64,000 nt of DNA, taken from Pseudomonadota bacterium. Lineage in GTDB: Bacteria > Pseudomonadota > Alphaproteobacteria > Rhizobiales > Aestuariivirgaceae. The notes under the pieces were generated by a model that worked only from the letters and a program-made list of their open reading frames with translations, did not search any database and was not told the DNA's origin. Made by a program: the position numbers and the translations under genes. Location of the stretch: assembly GCA_963205315.1 (NCBI GenBank), contig CAUJIO010000008.1:1-64000 (forward strand), read 5' to 3'. This document shows positions 1-8,341 of this stretch, piece by piece (positions within the stretch are counted from its first letter, which is position 1; every line of letters starts with the position of its first letter).

Positions 1-89
1 ACGAAGATCGACTGACCGCCTTTGCCGCCGCTCTTCTCAAGCACGATGTCGGTAAAGGTTCCTCCGACGTCCACGCCAACTCGGATCAT
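1..89 (-). CDS. Hydantoinase A / 5-oxoprolinase family protein, N-terminal fragment
   Basis: Only the first 29 codons lie in the window; the gene continues past position 1. The start ATG is at 89-87, with a good AGGAGG Shine-Dalgarno at about 95-100. The peptide begins MIRVGVDVGGTFTDIVLEKS, the phosphate-binding opening of the Hydant_A_N domain shared by ATP-dependent N-methylhydantoinase A, acetone carboxylase beta and 5-oxoprolinase. The family opens amide rings or carboxylates with ATP in the cytoplasm. A neighbouring N-carbamoylsarcosine amidase-like gene fits hydantoin or creatinine-type breakdown, but the exact substrate cannot be read from 29 residues. Confidence 0.8.
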   Translation of the reverse strand, partial: MIRVGVDVGGTFTDIVLEKSGGKGGQSIF

Positions 90-107
90 CACGGCCTCCT
101 CGCAAAT

Positions 108-120
108 GTATGTTGCATAC
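108..120. promoter_or_regulatory. Palindrome GTATG-TTG-CATAC upstream of the hydantoinase-type gene
   Basis: A perfect 5-bp inverted repeat with a 3-bp spacer sits about 20 bp before the hydantoinase start codon. Size and place fit a regulator operator, GntR-like in shape. The LysR gene immediately upstream is a candidate regulator, but no protein is assigned. Confidence 0.35.
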
Positions 121-155
121 TCTGCCGCGAGTTCGAGGCAAGTCAAGTCATCAGC

Positions 156-1073
156 TTATGCAATTCTTGCCTGATTGCCCGGGAGCCTATGGCGTCTGCG
201 CATATGTGCCACAAAATTCCGCAGCGCCGGGCTTTGGTTGGCGCGGTTCCAGCACAGGATGATTTGCAGTTCCGTGGCACAGTCTGCAATCGGCCGGAAC
301 ACCACGCCTTGCGGACGGAAGCGGGCGATGCTGTCGGCAAAGATCGAGACGCCAAGGCCGTTGGCGACGAGGCCGATGATGCCGAGCGAGTTCGACGGTT
401 CGTAGGCAACATCGAGCTCGAGGCCTGCCGCGCTGAACAGGTCGCCCACCAGCATGCGGAAGAAATCCCACTGGTCATGGCTCCCGAGAATGAGTTTTTG
501 GGCGGCAAGGTCCGCCAGCGTGACGGACTCCTGTGCGGCCAGCGGATGATCCTCCGGGACGAGTGCGAGAAGCTGTTCAGAAGCCACCGCAATCTGGTCG
601 AACTGCGGGTTCTGGAATGGCCCCAGCATGAAGCCCGCGTCGATTTCGCCGCGCGAGATCGCCAGCTTTTGCGCCTGGGTGCGGAGGTAGCGCAGTTCCA
701 GCGCGACATCCGGAAAATCCGCGGCAAATCCACGAATGGCAGACGGCAATACATCCGTCGCGGCGAATGACATGTAAGAGAGCCGCAGCCGCCCGGTCTT
801 GCCCTGGGCCGCGACGCGCGCCACATCGGCAGCGCGTGCCAGGCTCTGCATGGCGGGAGCGATCTCTTCATAGAAGACGCGGCCCGCCTCTGTGAGCACC
901 ACCTCACGCGTGGTGCGGAAGAGAAGCGGGTAGCCAAGGCTTTCTTCGAGGTTCTGGACGCGGCGGCTCAAGGCCGACTGGTCGATCAGCACCCGCTCGG
1001 CGGCGCGCCGGAAACTCAACTCCTCGGCAATGGCCATGAAGGCCTGCAAGTCACGCGAGTTCATCGGGGTCAT
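156..1073 (-). CDS. LysR-family transcriptional regulator
   Basis: A 305-aa LysR-type regulator, the usual length. The N-terminal winged helix-turn-helix (about residues 5-60) carries the typical AERVLIDQSALSRRVQNLEE segment, and the rest is a periplasmic-binding-protein-like effector domain. The ATG at 1073 is preferred; a TTG four codons upstream or an ATG three codons downstream (1064) are possible. It is divergent from the amidase-like gene at 1204 and upstream, on the same strand, of the hydantoinase-type gene at 89. It therefore probably controls one or both, through the palindrome at 1117-1131 in the divergent promoter. The effector is unknown. Confidence 0.9.
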   Translation of the reverse strand: MTPMNSRDLQAFMAIAEELSFRRAAERVLIDQSALSRRVQNLEESLGYPLLFRTTREVVLTEAGRVFYEEIAPAMQSLARAADVARVAAQGKTGRLRLSYMSFAATDVLPSAIRGFAADFPDVALELRYLRTQAQKLAISRGEIDAGFMLGPFQNPQFDQIAVASEQLLALVPEDHPLAAQESVTLADLAAQKLILGSHDQWDFFRMLVGDLFSAAGLELDVAYEPSNSLGIIGLVANGLGVSIFADSIARFRPQGVVFRPIADCATELQIILCWNRANQSPALRNFVAHMRRRHRLPGNQARIA

Positions 1074-1116
1074 GGCCAATTCCAATTCCGGTTTGGAAAC
1101 AGCAGCATAGACATTA

Positions 1117-1131
1117 ATGCAAATTCCGCAT
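1117..1131. promoter_or_regulatory. Candidate LysR box in the divergent promoter
   Basis: ATGC-N7-GCAT forms a dyad of the T-N11-A type that LysR regulators use. It lies between the LysR start (1073) and the amidase-like gene start (1204), the classical place for autoregulation plus activation. Confidence 0.4.
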
Positions 1132-1203
1132 CAACTTTCTTCCAGTCAACAATGGCGTTTGTACACACTTCTGCATTCTATAGAGACAGAAGGAGTGACC
1201 GCC

Positions 1204-1899
1204 ATGACCCTCAATCCCGCCGACCTCGACAAGATCCTGCAGCAGGCATTCGACGCGAGCACCGCGATTTACAAGGAGCGCGGCTTCCAGCGCCGCATCG
1301 GCTTCGGCAAGCGCCCGGCGCTGATCAGCGTCGACCTCGCCAATGCCTGGACCAGGCCCGGCAATCCTTTCACCTGCGAGAAGGTGGACGAGGAAATCAT
1401 CCCCTCAATGCAGCGCTTGCTGCGCGCCTGCCGCGACAATGGCCACGTGGTCGTGCACATCACCACCGCCTACCAGTCGCCCAACCGCCAGGATCCGCAC
1501 ACCGATATGGGCATGTGGCATCACAAGATCCCGATCGAGGCCGTTGACCTCAAGGACACCGAACTCTGGGCCATCGATTCGCGCATTGCCCCTATCGAGG
1601 GCGAATATGTGTTGATGAAAAAGCGGGCCAGCGCCTTCAGCGGCACGCCGCTCGCCGGCTATCTGCGTTCCTGCGGTGTCGACACCATTCTGGTGACGGG
1701 TGTCACCGCGACGGCATGTGTTCGCACCACGATCTGCGACGGCCTTGCCGAAGGTTTCCGCACCATCGCCGTGCGGGAAGCGATTGGCGATCGCGTACCG
1801 GGTGCCGTGGCCTGGAACCTCTTCGATATCGACGCCAAATTCGCCGATGTGGAATCGACCGACACCTGCGTCGAGTATCTGAACTCGGTGAAGGGCTGA
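1204..1899 (+). CDS. N-carbamoylsarcosine amidase-like cysteine hydrolase (isochorismatase superfamily)
   Basis: A 231-aa cysteine hydrolase. The isochorismatase-superfamily triad is visible: Asp44 (ISVDLANAW), Lys139 (VLMKKRA) and nucleophile Cys172 (GVTATACVRTT), with the cis-peptide region GVTAT just before the Cys. Length and spacing resemble N-carbamoylsarcosine amidohydrolase, which removes an N-carbamoyl group as CO2 and NH3. ATG 1204 is chosen because AAGGAGTG lies just upstream; the frame stays open further back without a good ribosome site. The nearby hydantoinase-type gene supports an N-carbamoyl substrate. A maleamate or related amidase cannot be excluded. Confidence 0.75.
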   Translation: MTLNPADLDKILQQAFDASTAIYKERGFQRRIGFGKRPALISVDLANAWTRPGNPFTCEKVDEEIIPSMQRLLRACRDNGHVVVHITTAYQSPNRQDPHTDMGMWHHKIPIEAVDLKDTELWAIDSRIAPIEGEYVLMKKRASAFSGTPLAGYLRSCGVDTILVTGVTATACVRTTICDGLAEGFRTIAVREAIGDRVPGAVAWNLFDIDAKFADVESTDTCVEYLNSVKG

Positions 1900-1912
1900 T
1901 TTCCCTCTTGCT

Positions 1913-1985
1913 CGTCATGGCCGGGCTTGTCCCGGCCAACTCTCGCAGATGAACAAAGATGGCCGGGACAAGCCCGGCCATGACG
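1913..1985. repeat. Perfect 26-bp inverted repeat between convergent genes
   Basis: Arms at 1913-1938 and 1960-1985 are exact reverse complements around a 21-nt spacer. Each arm is itself nearly palindromic, with core ATGGCCGGG-N5-CCCGGCCA. The amidase-like gene and mmsA converge on it, so it may act as a bidirectional terminator. Related cores occur at 26375-26398 and 37039-37059, suggesting a dispersed REP-like palindromic element. Confidence 0.75.
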
Positions 1986-2007
1986 AAACTGTGTGAAGAG
2001 GCTTTGC

Positions 2008-3504
2008 TTACTTCATCGTCGGCATGACGAAGTCGGCACCGCTGCGGATGCCGGTCGGCCAGCGCGAGGTGATGGTCTTCAGCTTCGTATAGAAGCGGAT
2101 GCCTTCCGGCCCGTGCATGTGGTGATCGCCGAACAGCGAGGACTTCCAGCCGCCGAAGGAGTGGAAGGCCATCGGCACCGGGATCGGCACGTTGATGCCG
2201 ACCATGCCGACCTGGATCTGGTGCGCGAATTCGCGTGCTGCATCACCGTCACGCGTGAAGATCGCCGTGCCGTTGCCGAATTCATGCTCGTTGATCATGC
2301 GTGCGGCGGTGTCATAGGAGTCAGCGCGCGCCACGGCCAGCACCGGCCCGAAGATCTCTTCCTTGTAGATCTTCATGTCGGTGGTGACGTTGTCGAACAG
2401 CGTGCCGCCGAGGAAGTAGCCGTTCTCGTAGCCCTGCAGCTTGAGGCCGCGGCCATCGACCACCAGCTTCGCACCTTCCGCGACACCGGCATCGATATAG
2501 CCCTTGACCTTGTCGTAGTGCTGCTTGGTCACCAGCGGACCCATCTCGGCCTCCGGGTCGGTTCCCGGCGCGACCTTCAGTGCACGGACTTTCGGCTCGA
2601 GCTTGGCCATCAGCGCGTCAGCCGTCTTCTCGCCGATCGGCACGGCAACCGAGATCGCCATGCAGCGCTCGCCGGCCGATCCATAGGCTGCACCCATGAG
2701 GGCATCGACAGCCTGATCGAGATCGGCGTCCGGCATGATGATCATGTGGTTCTTGGCACCCCCCAGCGCCTGGCAGCGCTTGCCGGTGCGGGCCGCCGTC
2801 TCATAGATGTAGCGCGCGATCGGCGTCGAGCCGACGAAGCTCACCGCCGAAATGTCGGGCGAATGCAGGATCGCATCGACGGCCTCCTTGTCGCCCTGCA
2901 CGACATTGAAGACGCCGGGCGGCAGGCCCGCCTCTTCCAGCCACGCCGCCAGCAGCAGCGAAGCGGAGGGATCGCGCTCCGAGGGCTTCAGGATGAAGCA
3001 GTTGCCGGCGGCGAGCGCCACGGGGAACATCCACATCGGCACCATGGTGGGGAAGTTGAACGGCGTGATGCCGGCGACAACACCCAGCGGCTGGCGCAGT
3101 GAATGGCTGTCGACGCGGGTGCCGACGTTCTCGGTCACTTCGCCCTTCAGCAGTTGCGGAGCGGCGGTGGCGAACTCGACGACTTCCATGCCGCGCTGGA
3201 TCTCGCCCTTGGCATCCGACAGAACCTTGCCGTGTTCGGCGGTGATGATGGCGGCGAGCTCGTCGGTGCGCTCTTCGAGTATGCGCAAGAACTTGTTGAG
3301 GATGCGGGCGCGGCGCAGCGGCGTGGTCATGCCCCAGGCCGGGAAGGCCTTCTTGGCAACGCTGATGGCAGCATTCACGTCCGCCGTCGATGCGAGGCAG
3401 ACCGACCCCGACTGTTCGCCGGTGGCGGGATTGTAGACGGCACCGCGGCGGCCCTGGGTTTCCACCTGGGCGCCGTTGATGTGATGCGGAATGAGCTTGG
3501 GCAT
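2008..3504 (-). CDS. mmsA: CoA-acylating methylmalonate-semialdehyde dehydrogenase
   Basis: A 498-aa cytoplasmic aldehyde dehydrogenase, full length for MmsA/IolA. It converts (methyl)malonate semialdehyde, CoA and NAD+ to propionyl- or acetyl-CoA plus CO2, in valine, beta-alanine or inositol breakdown. The catalytic Cys is in AGERCMAIS. The motif [11 protein letters not shown] stands where hydrolytic ALDHs carry the general-base Glu, which is diagnostic of the CoA-dependent class. Start ATG 3504 has an AGGAGG ribosome site eight bases upstream. It is divergent from a LysR gene (3601) that probably controls it. Confidence 0.92.
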   Translation of the reverse strand: MPKLIPHHINGAQVETQGRRGAVYNPATGEQSGSVCLASTADVNAAISVAKKAFPAWGMTTPLRRARILNKFLRILEERTDELAAIITAEHGKVLSDAKGEIQRGMEVVEFATAAPQLLKGEVTENVGTRVDSHSLRQPLGVVAGITPFNFPTMVPMWMFPVALAAGNCFILKPSERDPSASLLLAAWLEEAGLPPGVFNVVQGDKEAVDAILHSPDISAVSFVGSTPIARYIYETAARTGKRCQALGGAKNHMIIMPDADLDQAVDALMGAAYGSAGERCMAISVAVPIGEKTADALMAKLEPKVRALKVAPGTDPEAEMGPLVTKQHYDKVKGYIDAGVAEGAKLVVDGRGLKLQGYENGYFLGGTLFDNVTTDMKIYKEEIFGPVLAVARADSYDTAARMINEHEFGNGTAIFTRDGDAAREFAHQIQVGMVGINVPIPVPMAFHSFGGWKSSLFGDHHMHGPEGIRFYTKLKTITSRWPTGIRSGADFVMPTMK

Positions 3505-3565
3505 GGGATCCTCCTGAATGGTGGCCCTCTATGCCTGTTTGAAATTCGCACAACAAGATCAAGAA

Positions 3566-3584
3566 TTGCGCTTTAAATGTGCAA
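3566..3584. promoter_or_regulatory. Candidate LysR box between mmsA and its regulator
   Basis: TTGC-N11-GCAA, a 19-bp imperfect palindrome of the T-N11-A type, lies in the 96-bp divergent region just before the LysR start. It would let the regulator control mmsA and itself. Confidence 0.4.
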
Positions 3585-3600
3585 ATATTATAGTGCGTCG

Positions 3601-4488
3601 ATGGACTGGGATCGTATCCGCATTTTTCTTGCCGTCGCCCGTTCCGGCCAAATCCTTGGTGCGGCGCGGAATTTGGGTCTCAATCACGCCACCGTCGGGC
3701 GCCAGCTGACGGCTTTGGAGGAAGACCTCGGCAGTCAACTGGTGGAGCGCCAGACCAGCGGTTGCATGCTGACGCCTGCCGGCGAGATGCTGCTGGCGAG
3801 TGCCGAGAAGGTCGAATCCGAATTGCTGCAGGTGGGAAACCGCCTCACCGGCACCACCGAGAGCCTGAACGGCACGGTGCGCGTCGGAGCACCGGATGGC
3901 CTTGGCAACTACTTCCTGTCGCGAACGCTGGGCGCGCTGGCCACGCAGCACCCGGATCTGACAATCCAGCTGGTGCCCTTGCCGCGTACCTTCTCGCTGT
4001 CCCGCCGCGAGGCCGATATTGTCGTCACACTCGACCGGCCGAAGCAAGGCAAGCTGATCGTCCGTAAGCTGACGGATTACTCACTGAGCGTCTACGCTTC
4101 CGGCTCCTATCTGGCCCGGCATGGCGCGATACAGGGTCCGGACGATCTCGACGGCCATCTCTTCGTCACCCACGTCGAGGACTTCGTCTATTCGCGCGCC
4201 CTCGACTACGCCGCTGAACTGGGCAAGCGCATGCGGCGGCACTATGAGTGCGGCAGCGTGGTGGCGCAGATGGAGGCGGTGCGCGCCGGCCACGGCATCG
4301 GCATCCTGCATGACTATGCAGCGCTGCAATATCCAGAACTCTGCAGGTTGCTGCCGGAGTTGCGTTTCACCCGCACCTATTGGTTGATGTCGCATCCCGA
4401 TACGCATGACACGCGCCGCGTCGGCGAGGTCTATGCCCACATCACCGACGCCGTGCGGCAGGCGAAATCGAATTTCGTCCTGGCCTGA
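3601..4488 (+). CDS. LysR-family transcriptional regulator, probable mmsA regulator
   Basis: A 295-aa LysR-type regulator starting [16 protein letters not shown], with the helix-turn-helix [20 protein letters not shown] in the first 60 residues and an effector-binding domain after about residue 90. The frame is open eight codons further upstream, but ATG 3601 matches the usual N-terminus of this subgroup. It is transcribed away from mmsA across a 96-bp promoter region with a LysR-like dyad, so control of mmsA is the simple inference. Its stop is one base from the stop of the convergent aldolase-like gene. Confidence 0.9.
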   Translation: MDWDRIRIFLAVARSGQILGAARNLGLNHATVGRQLTALEEDLGSQLVERQTSGCMLTPAGEMLLASAEKVESELLQVGNRLTGTTESLNGTVRVGAPDGLGNYFLSRTLGALATQHPDLTIQLVPLPRTFSLSRREADIVVTLDRPKQGKLIVRKLTDYSLSVYASGSYLARHGAIQGPDDLDGHLFVTHVEDFVYSRALDYAAELGKRMRRHYECGSVVAQMEAVRAGHGIGILHDYAALQYPELCRLLPELRFTRTYWLMSHPDTHDTRRVGEVYAHITDAVRQAKSNFVLA

Positions 4489-4489
4489 C

Positions 4490-5587
4490 CTACTGCACCG
4501 TTCCGCGCGCATCGACCTTGACGGCTCCCAGGACCTCTTCGCCGCGTACGAAGATCACCTTGTCGAACAGGTTGGTAACCGGGCACACATGGTTCGGCGT
4601 GATGCGGACGAGATCCCCCACCTTCGGTTTGTCGTTGTGTTTCGACACATCGAGGAAGCCATGTTCCTCGGACATGTTGTAGACGCGCGCGCCGCCCAAG
4701 GATCGAACTTCGCCATACCCCTCCATGCCGAGCAGATCGCTGGTCAGTGCTTTCGAGCCGGCATCGATCATGGCGCGATCCGTCGTCGGCGTGCTGACGA
4801 CGGTGGTCAAAACGCTCAACGCGCAATCATCGTAAGCCGCCGCACCCGCCGCAACCTGCGAGCGGTCGTAGTAGATGTAGGTGCCGGCGCGATACTCGTT
4901 GATATGGGCGAGTCCCTCGTCCTTCCACATATCGGGAGAACCGCCCGTCGAGATGGTTGCGGCATCCAGTCCGGCGCGGCTCAGCCTAGCTGCCGCGTCG
5001 TCGAGGAAGGCTGCCATCTGGCCACGCGCGCCGTTCTTCGGCAGCGTCATCAACCCGCCGAACACAAGTCCTGGTGCGGCATCGATGGCCTTGGCGAGAA
5101 CCGCGGCCGCCTCTGGTGCCTGCACGCCGTTGCGGCCCGCACCGGTATCGCATTCGACGAGAACGGTAAGGTCACGCCCGGCCTGTGCGGCCGCATGGGA
5201 GAGACCATCGAGCACGTCAGCGTTGTCGGCCACAACCTTGATCTCGGTTCGGCGCATCAGATCTGCCAGGCGCTGGAGCTTGTGGCCGCCAACGACATTG
5301 AACGTCAGCAGCATGTCGGTGATGCCACCGGCCGCCATCACTTCGGCTTCGCCGAGCTTCTGCACCGTGATGCCTTTGGCCCCGAGCTCGATCTGCGCCA
5401 GAGCCAGCGGCACCAGCTTGTGGGTTTTGATATGAGGGCGGTTGGCAAAGCCCTTGGCATCGCAGCGCGCCTGCCATCGCGTGAGATTGCGCAAGACCAC
5501 GTCGATGTCGATCACCGGCACCGGCGTTTCCAGATCCTCAAGGCGTTTGCCCACGTCTTCGAACTTGAAATATTTCAGGATATCCAT
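4490..5587 (-). CDS. D-threonine aldolase / 3-hydroxy-D-aspartate aldolase-like PLP enzyme (DSD1 family)
   Basis: A 365-aa fold-type III PLP enzyme. The N-terminal alanine-racemase-like barrel holds the PLP lysine in RPHIKTHK (residues 50-57), and the C-terminal D-serine-dehydratase-like domain has the metal-binding His-x-Cys in PNHVCPVTN. Family members cleave D-threonine or D-3-hydroxyaspartate to glycine plus an aldehyde, or dehydrate D-serine. The full length (usual 360-385 aa) and both motifs indicate an active enzyme. It is divergent from an SDR gene 79 bp away; together they could process a D-3-hydroxy amino acid and its carbonyl product. Substrate is not resolved. Confidence 0.82.
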   Translation of the reverse strand: MDILKYFKFEDVGKRLEDLETPVPVIDIDVVLRNLTRWQARCDAKGFANRPHIKTHKLVPLALAQIELGAKGITVQKLGEAEVMAAGGITDMLLTFNVVGGHKLQRLADLMRRTEIKVVADNADVLDGLSHAAAQAGRDLTVLVECDTGAGRNGVQAPEAAAVLAKAIDAAPGLVFGGLMTLPKNGARGQMAAFLDDAAARLSRAGLDAATISTGGSPDMWKDEGLAHINEYRAGTYIYYDRSQVAAGAAAYDDCALSVLTTVVSTPTTDRAMIDAGSKALTSDLLGMEGYGEVRSLGGARVYNMSEEHGFLDVSKHNDKPKVGDLVRITPNHVCPVTNLFDKVIFVRGEEVLGAVKVDARGTVQ

Positions 5588-5666
5588 GTTTCATCTCTTG
5601 CAAGCTGGTTCGGAACATCTAGCATTCCTGAACCGATTTCCGCTTCATATTTCTGGGAGTTTCGTC

Positions 5667-6443
5667 ATGTATCTTGAAAAGCTGCGGCTCGATGGCCGGG
5701 TTGCCGTGGTGACCGGCGCGGGCCAAGGCATTGGTGCCGCCAGCGCCCGCGCCCTGGGTGAGGCAGGAGCCACCGTCATCGTCGCCGATGTGGTTCCGGA
5801 GCGTGTCACCAAGACCGTCTCCGAGTTGAAGGCTTTGGGCATCAAGGCATCCGGTATCGAACTCAACGTCGTCAAATCCGCCGATGTCGACCGCGTCGCG
5901 GCGGAGATTGAAAAGGCCCACGGGCCCGCCAGCATCCTTGTCAACAATGCCGGCATCGTGAAGTCCGACATCAAAGCCGAGGACATGAGTGACGAGCTCT
6001 GGAAGTCGCACATCGATGTCAATCTCGACGGCGTCTTCTGGTGCTGCCGCGCCTTTGGCCGCCAGATGCTCAAGGCCGGCAAGGGATCGATCGTCAATAT
6101 CGGTTCGATCTCGGGTTTCATTTCCATGAACCCGCAGCCGCAGGCGCATTACAACGCATCGAAGGCCGCCGTGCATCATTTGACCAAGTCACTTGCCGCC
6201 GAATGGGCCAAGCGGGGCGTGCGGGTCAATGCCGTTGCGCCAACCTATATCGAAACCCCGCTCACCGCCTTCGGCATCCGCGAAAATCCGGCGATGTACA
6301 AGATGTGGCTCGACATGACGCCCATGGCGCGCGTGGGCCAGCCCGACGAGATCGCCTCGGTCGTGCATTTCCTTGCGTCGGATGCGTCGAGCCTCATGAC
6401 GGGTTCGATTGTCGTCGCCGACGCTGGCTATCTGTGCTGGTGA
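5667..6443 (+). CDS. Short-chain dehydrogenase/reductase (SDR)
   Basis: A 258-aa classical SDR. The NAD(P)-binding TGAGQGIG is near the N-terminus, followed by NNAG and the catalytic Ser...YxxxK set (SIS and YNASK). An acidic residue after the second strand (VIVADVV) suggests preference for NAD. ATG 5667, preceded by GGGAG, is the likely start; the frame is open further back but that part overlaps the divergent aldolase gene. Substrate is unknown; a polyol or hydroxy acid is plausible from the surroundings. It converges with the class II aldolase gene, with no spacer. Confidence 0.88.
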   Translation: MYLEKLRLDGRVAVVTGAGQGIGAASARALGEAGATVIVADVVPERVTKTVSELKALGIKASGIELNVVKSADVDRVAAEIEKAHGPASILVNNAGIVKSDIKAEDMSDELWKSHIDVNLDGVFWCCRAFGRQMLKAGKGSIVNIGSISGFISMNPQPQAHYNASKAAVHHLTKSLAAEWAKRGVRVNAVAPTYIETPLTAFGIRENPAMYKMWLDMTPMARVGQPDEIASVVHFLASDASSLMTGSIVVADAGYLCW

Positions 6444-7082
6444 TCAGCCGGGCGGCGGAAAGCGCTTGTTCAGATCGGCGATCTGCTCAGGCGTGAGATA
6501 ACGCGTTGGGCGGCCGTGCAGCAGCAGGTAGAGGCGCGCCGTCTCTTCCAGCTCTTCCATGGCATCGACCGCCGCTGACAGGGACGTGCCGGCAACGACG
6601 GGCCCGTGATTGGCGAGCAGCACGGCATTGTGCTGTGCTGCCAGTCTGCCGACCGCTTCGCCCAGTGCCTTGTCGCCAGGTGCGTAGTAGGGAATGAGCG
6701 GCAGCTTGCCGACACGCATGACATAATACGCCGTGATCGGCGGAAGCACGTCGTCGTGGTTGATGCAGTCGAGGCATGAGACCGCGACAGAATGCGTGGA
6801 GTGCAGATGCACCACAGCGCCGGCTTTTGCCCGCTCGCGATACATGGCGAGGTGTAGGAAACTCTCCTTGGTCGGGTCGTCGCCGCCGACGAGCTTGCCC
6901 GTGTCGTCCAGTTTCGACAACCGAGCCGGATCCAGGCGGCCAAGCGATGAGCCCGTTGGCGTCATCAGCCAGCCGTCACTGATCCGCATGCTGATGTTTC
7001 CGGAGCTGCCGAATGTCAGGCGGCGCTCGAACATCGAGCGGCCTATCTCGGCAATGAATTCGCGCGCTTGGGTTTCGTTCAT
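6444..7082 (-). CDS. otnC: Class II aldolase/adducin family protein, probable 3-oxo-acid-sugar 4-phosphate decarboxylase (OtnC type)
   Basis: A 212-aa protein with the class II aldolase zinc site: His92 and His94 (VVHLHSTHS), His159 (LANHGPV) and Glu73 (TKESFLH), plus the SSGNIS phosphate loop at 26-31. Size matches OtnC, which decarboxylates 3-oxo-tetronate 4-phosphate to dihydroxyacetone phosphate. It overlaps the preceding kinase gene by four bases (ATGA), so the two are translationally coupled. In this operon, beside lactonase and oxidoisomerase homologues, it may instead decarboxylate the similar beta-keto acid 3-oxo-isoapionate 4-phosphate. The frame stays open into otnK, but that extension is a shadow. 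It is the last gene of the leftward operon. Confidence 0.8.
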   Translation of the reverse strand: MNETQAREFIAEIGRSMFERRLTFGSSGNISMRISDGWLMTPTGSSLGRLDPARLSKLDDTGKLVGGDDPTKESFLHLAMYRERAKAGAVVHLHSTHSVAVSCLDCINHDDVLPPITAYYVMRVGKLPLIPYYAPGDKALGEAVGRLAAQHNAVLLANHGPVVAGTSLSAAVDAMEELEETARLYLLLHGRPTRYLTPEQIADLNKRFPPPG

Positions 7083-8338
7083 TGCAGGGCATCCAGGGCT
7101 TGCGAGAAGAAATCCGGTCCGCCGAAATTGCCGGACTTCAGCGCCAGCGCCTGGCGCGGGAAGCCATAGGACAGGGTGGCCGGAACGCCGGGCGCGATTT
7201 GCGGACCGATCTCCAGCGCTTCGACCTTGAGGGCCGAGACCACGGCGCCCGACGTTTCGCCACCGGCGATCACGAAGCGGCGGACACCGGCCTGCGCCAG
7301 ACCGGCGGCAATGCTGGCAATCGCATGCTCGATCATGCTGCCGGCCTGTTCGCGGCCGAACTTTGCCTGCACGGCCGCGACCTTCTCGGGCGCCGCACTG
7401 GCATAGATCAGGGCAGGGCCGGATGTCAGTTGCTCCTTCGCCCAGGTCAGCAGGCTGGCAATCGTCGCCTCGGGCGCGGTGGCCAAGGCTTCCGGATCGA
7501 TGGAACGTGCCGGATGCGCTGCAGCGAAGCGCTCCACCTGTGCCAGCGTCGCAGCCGAACAACTGCCGGACAGGACAATCCCGGGGCCGCCGACCTTGGT
7601 CAGTGCCGCAATGCCCTCGCGCTTCGGGATCAATCGCGCCACGCGATAGTTTGCCGGCAATCCGATGGCGATGCCCGAACCTCCCGTAATCAGCGGCAGC
7701 CCGGAGGAGGCGGCTCCGATGTTTTCCAGGTCCTTGTCTTCCAGCGCATCGACAATGGCGTGACGGACGCCCTGTTGCTCGAGCATTGCGAATGCCTCGG
7801 CAATGGCGGGAGCTCCGGCCTTGACGGTCTTGTAGGGCACGAGTCCGGTCTTGTGCTTCGATTGCCGCGCCAGCACACGCACCAGATTGGCATCCGTCAT
7901 CGGCGTCAGCGGATGATGGCGCATGGACGAGTCGGACAGCAGGTCACCGCCGACAAACAGGTGGCCCAGGTAGATCGTGCGGCCATTCTCGGGGAAGGCG
8001 GGGCAGGCGATGGTGAAATTCGTCTTCAGCTCATCCAGCAAGGCATCCGCCACCGGGCCGATGTTGCCGTCATCCGTTGAATCGAAGGTAGAGCAATATT
8101 TGAAGAAGATCTGCTTCGCACCATGCGCCTTCAGCCAGCGGCAGGCGTCGAGCGATTGCGCCACTGCCTCTGCCGCCGGGATCGTGCGTGACTTCAGGGC
8201 CACCACGATGGCATCGGCTTCGGGTGCAGCACCTTTCGGAATGCCGATCGTCTGCACCGTGTGCATGCCGCGGCGCGTCAGCGTGTTGGCAAGATCGGTG
8301 GCGCCGGTAAAATCATCCGCAATGCAGCCAAGAATCAT
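7079..8338 (-). CDS. otnK: Four-carbon acid sugar kinase family protein (OtnK / OiaK type, DUF1537)
   Basis: A 419-aa kinase of the DUF1537 family, normal length. The N-terminal signature CIADDFTGATDLAN and the C-terminal nucleotide-binding GGETSGAVVSAL are both present. Characterised relatives phosphorylate 3-oxo-tetronate (OtnK) or 3-oxo-isoapionate (OiaK) with ATP. It starts three bases after the lactonase gene and overlaps otnC by four bases. The otnC partner argues for OtnK; the apnL and apnO neighbours argue for OiaK-like use. The sequence alone does not decide, and the symbol reflects the kinase-decarboxylase pairing. Confidence 0.8.
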   Translation of the reverse strand: MILGCIADDFTGATDLANTLTRRGMHTVQTIGIPKGAAPEADAIVVALKSRTIPAAEAVAQSLDACRWLKAHGAKQIFFKYCSTFDSTDDGNIGPVADALLDELKTNFTIACPAFPENGRTIYLGHLFVGGDLLSDSSMRHHPLTPMTDANLVRVLARQSKHKTGLVPYKTVKAGAPAIAEAFAMLEQQGVRHAIVDALEDKDLENIGAASSGLPLITGGSGIAIGLPANYRVARLIPKREGIAALTKVGGPGIVLSGSCSAATLAQVERFAAAHPARSIDPEALATAPEATIASLLTWAKEQLTSGPALIYASAAPEKVAAVQAKFGREQAGSMIEHAIASIAAGLAQAGVRRFVIAGGETSGAVVSALKVEALEIGPQIAPGVPATLSYGFPRQALALKSGNFGGPDFFSQALDALQ

Positions 8339-8341
8339 GAC

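Noticed and set aside
7083-7562. N-terminal extension of the OtnC frame by about 160 codons
   Set aside because: The extension overlaps otnK and has no recognisable sequence; MNETQAREF at 7082 gives the normal family length and an ATGA overlap.
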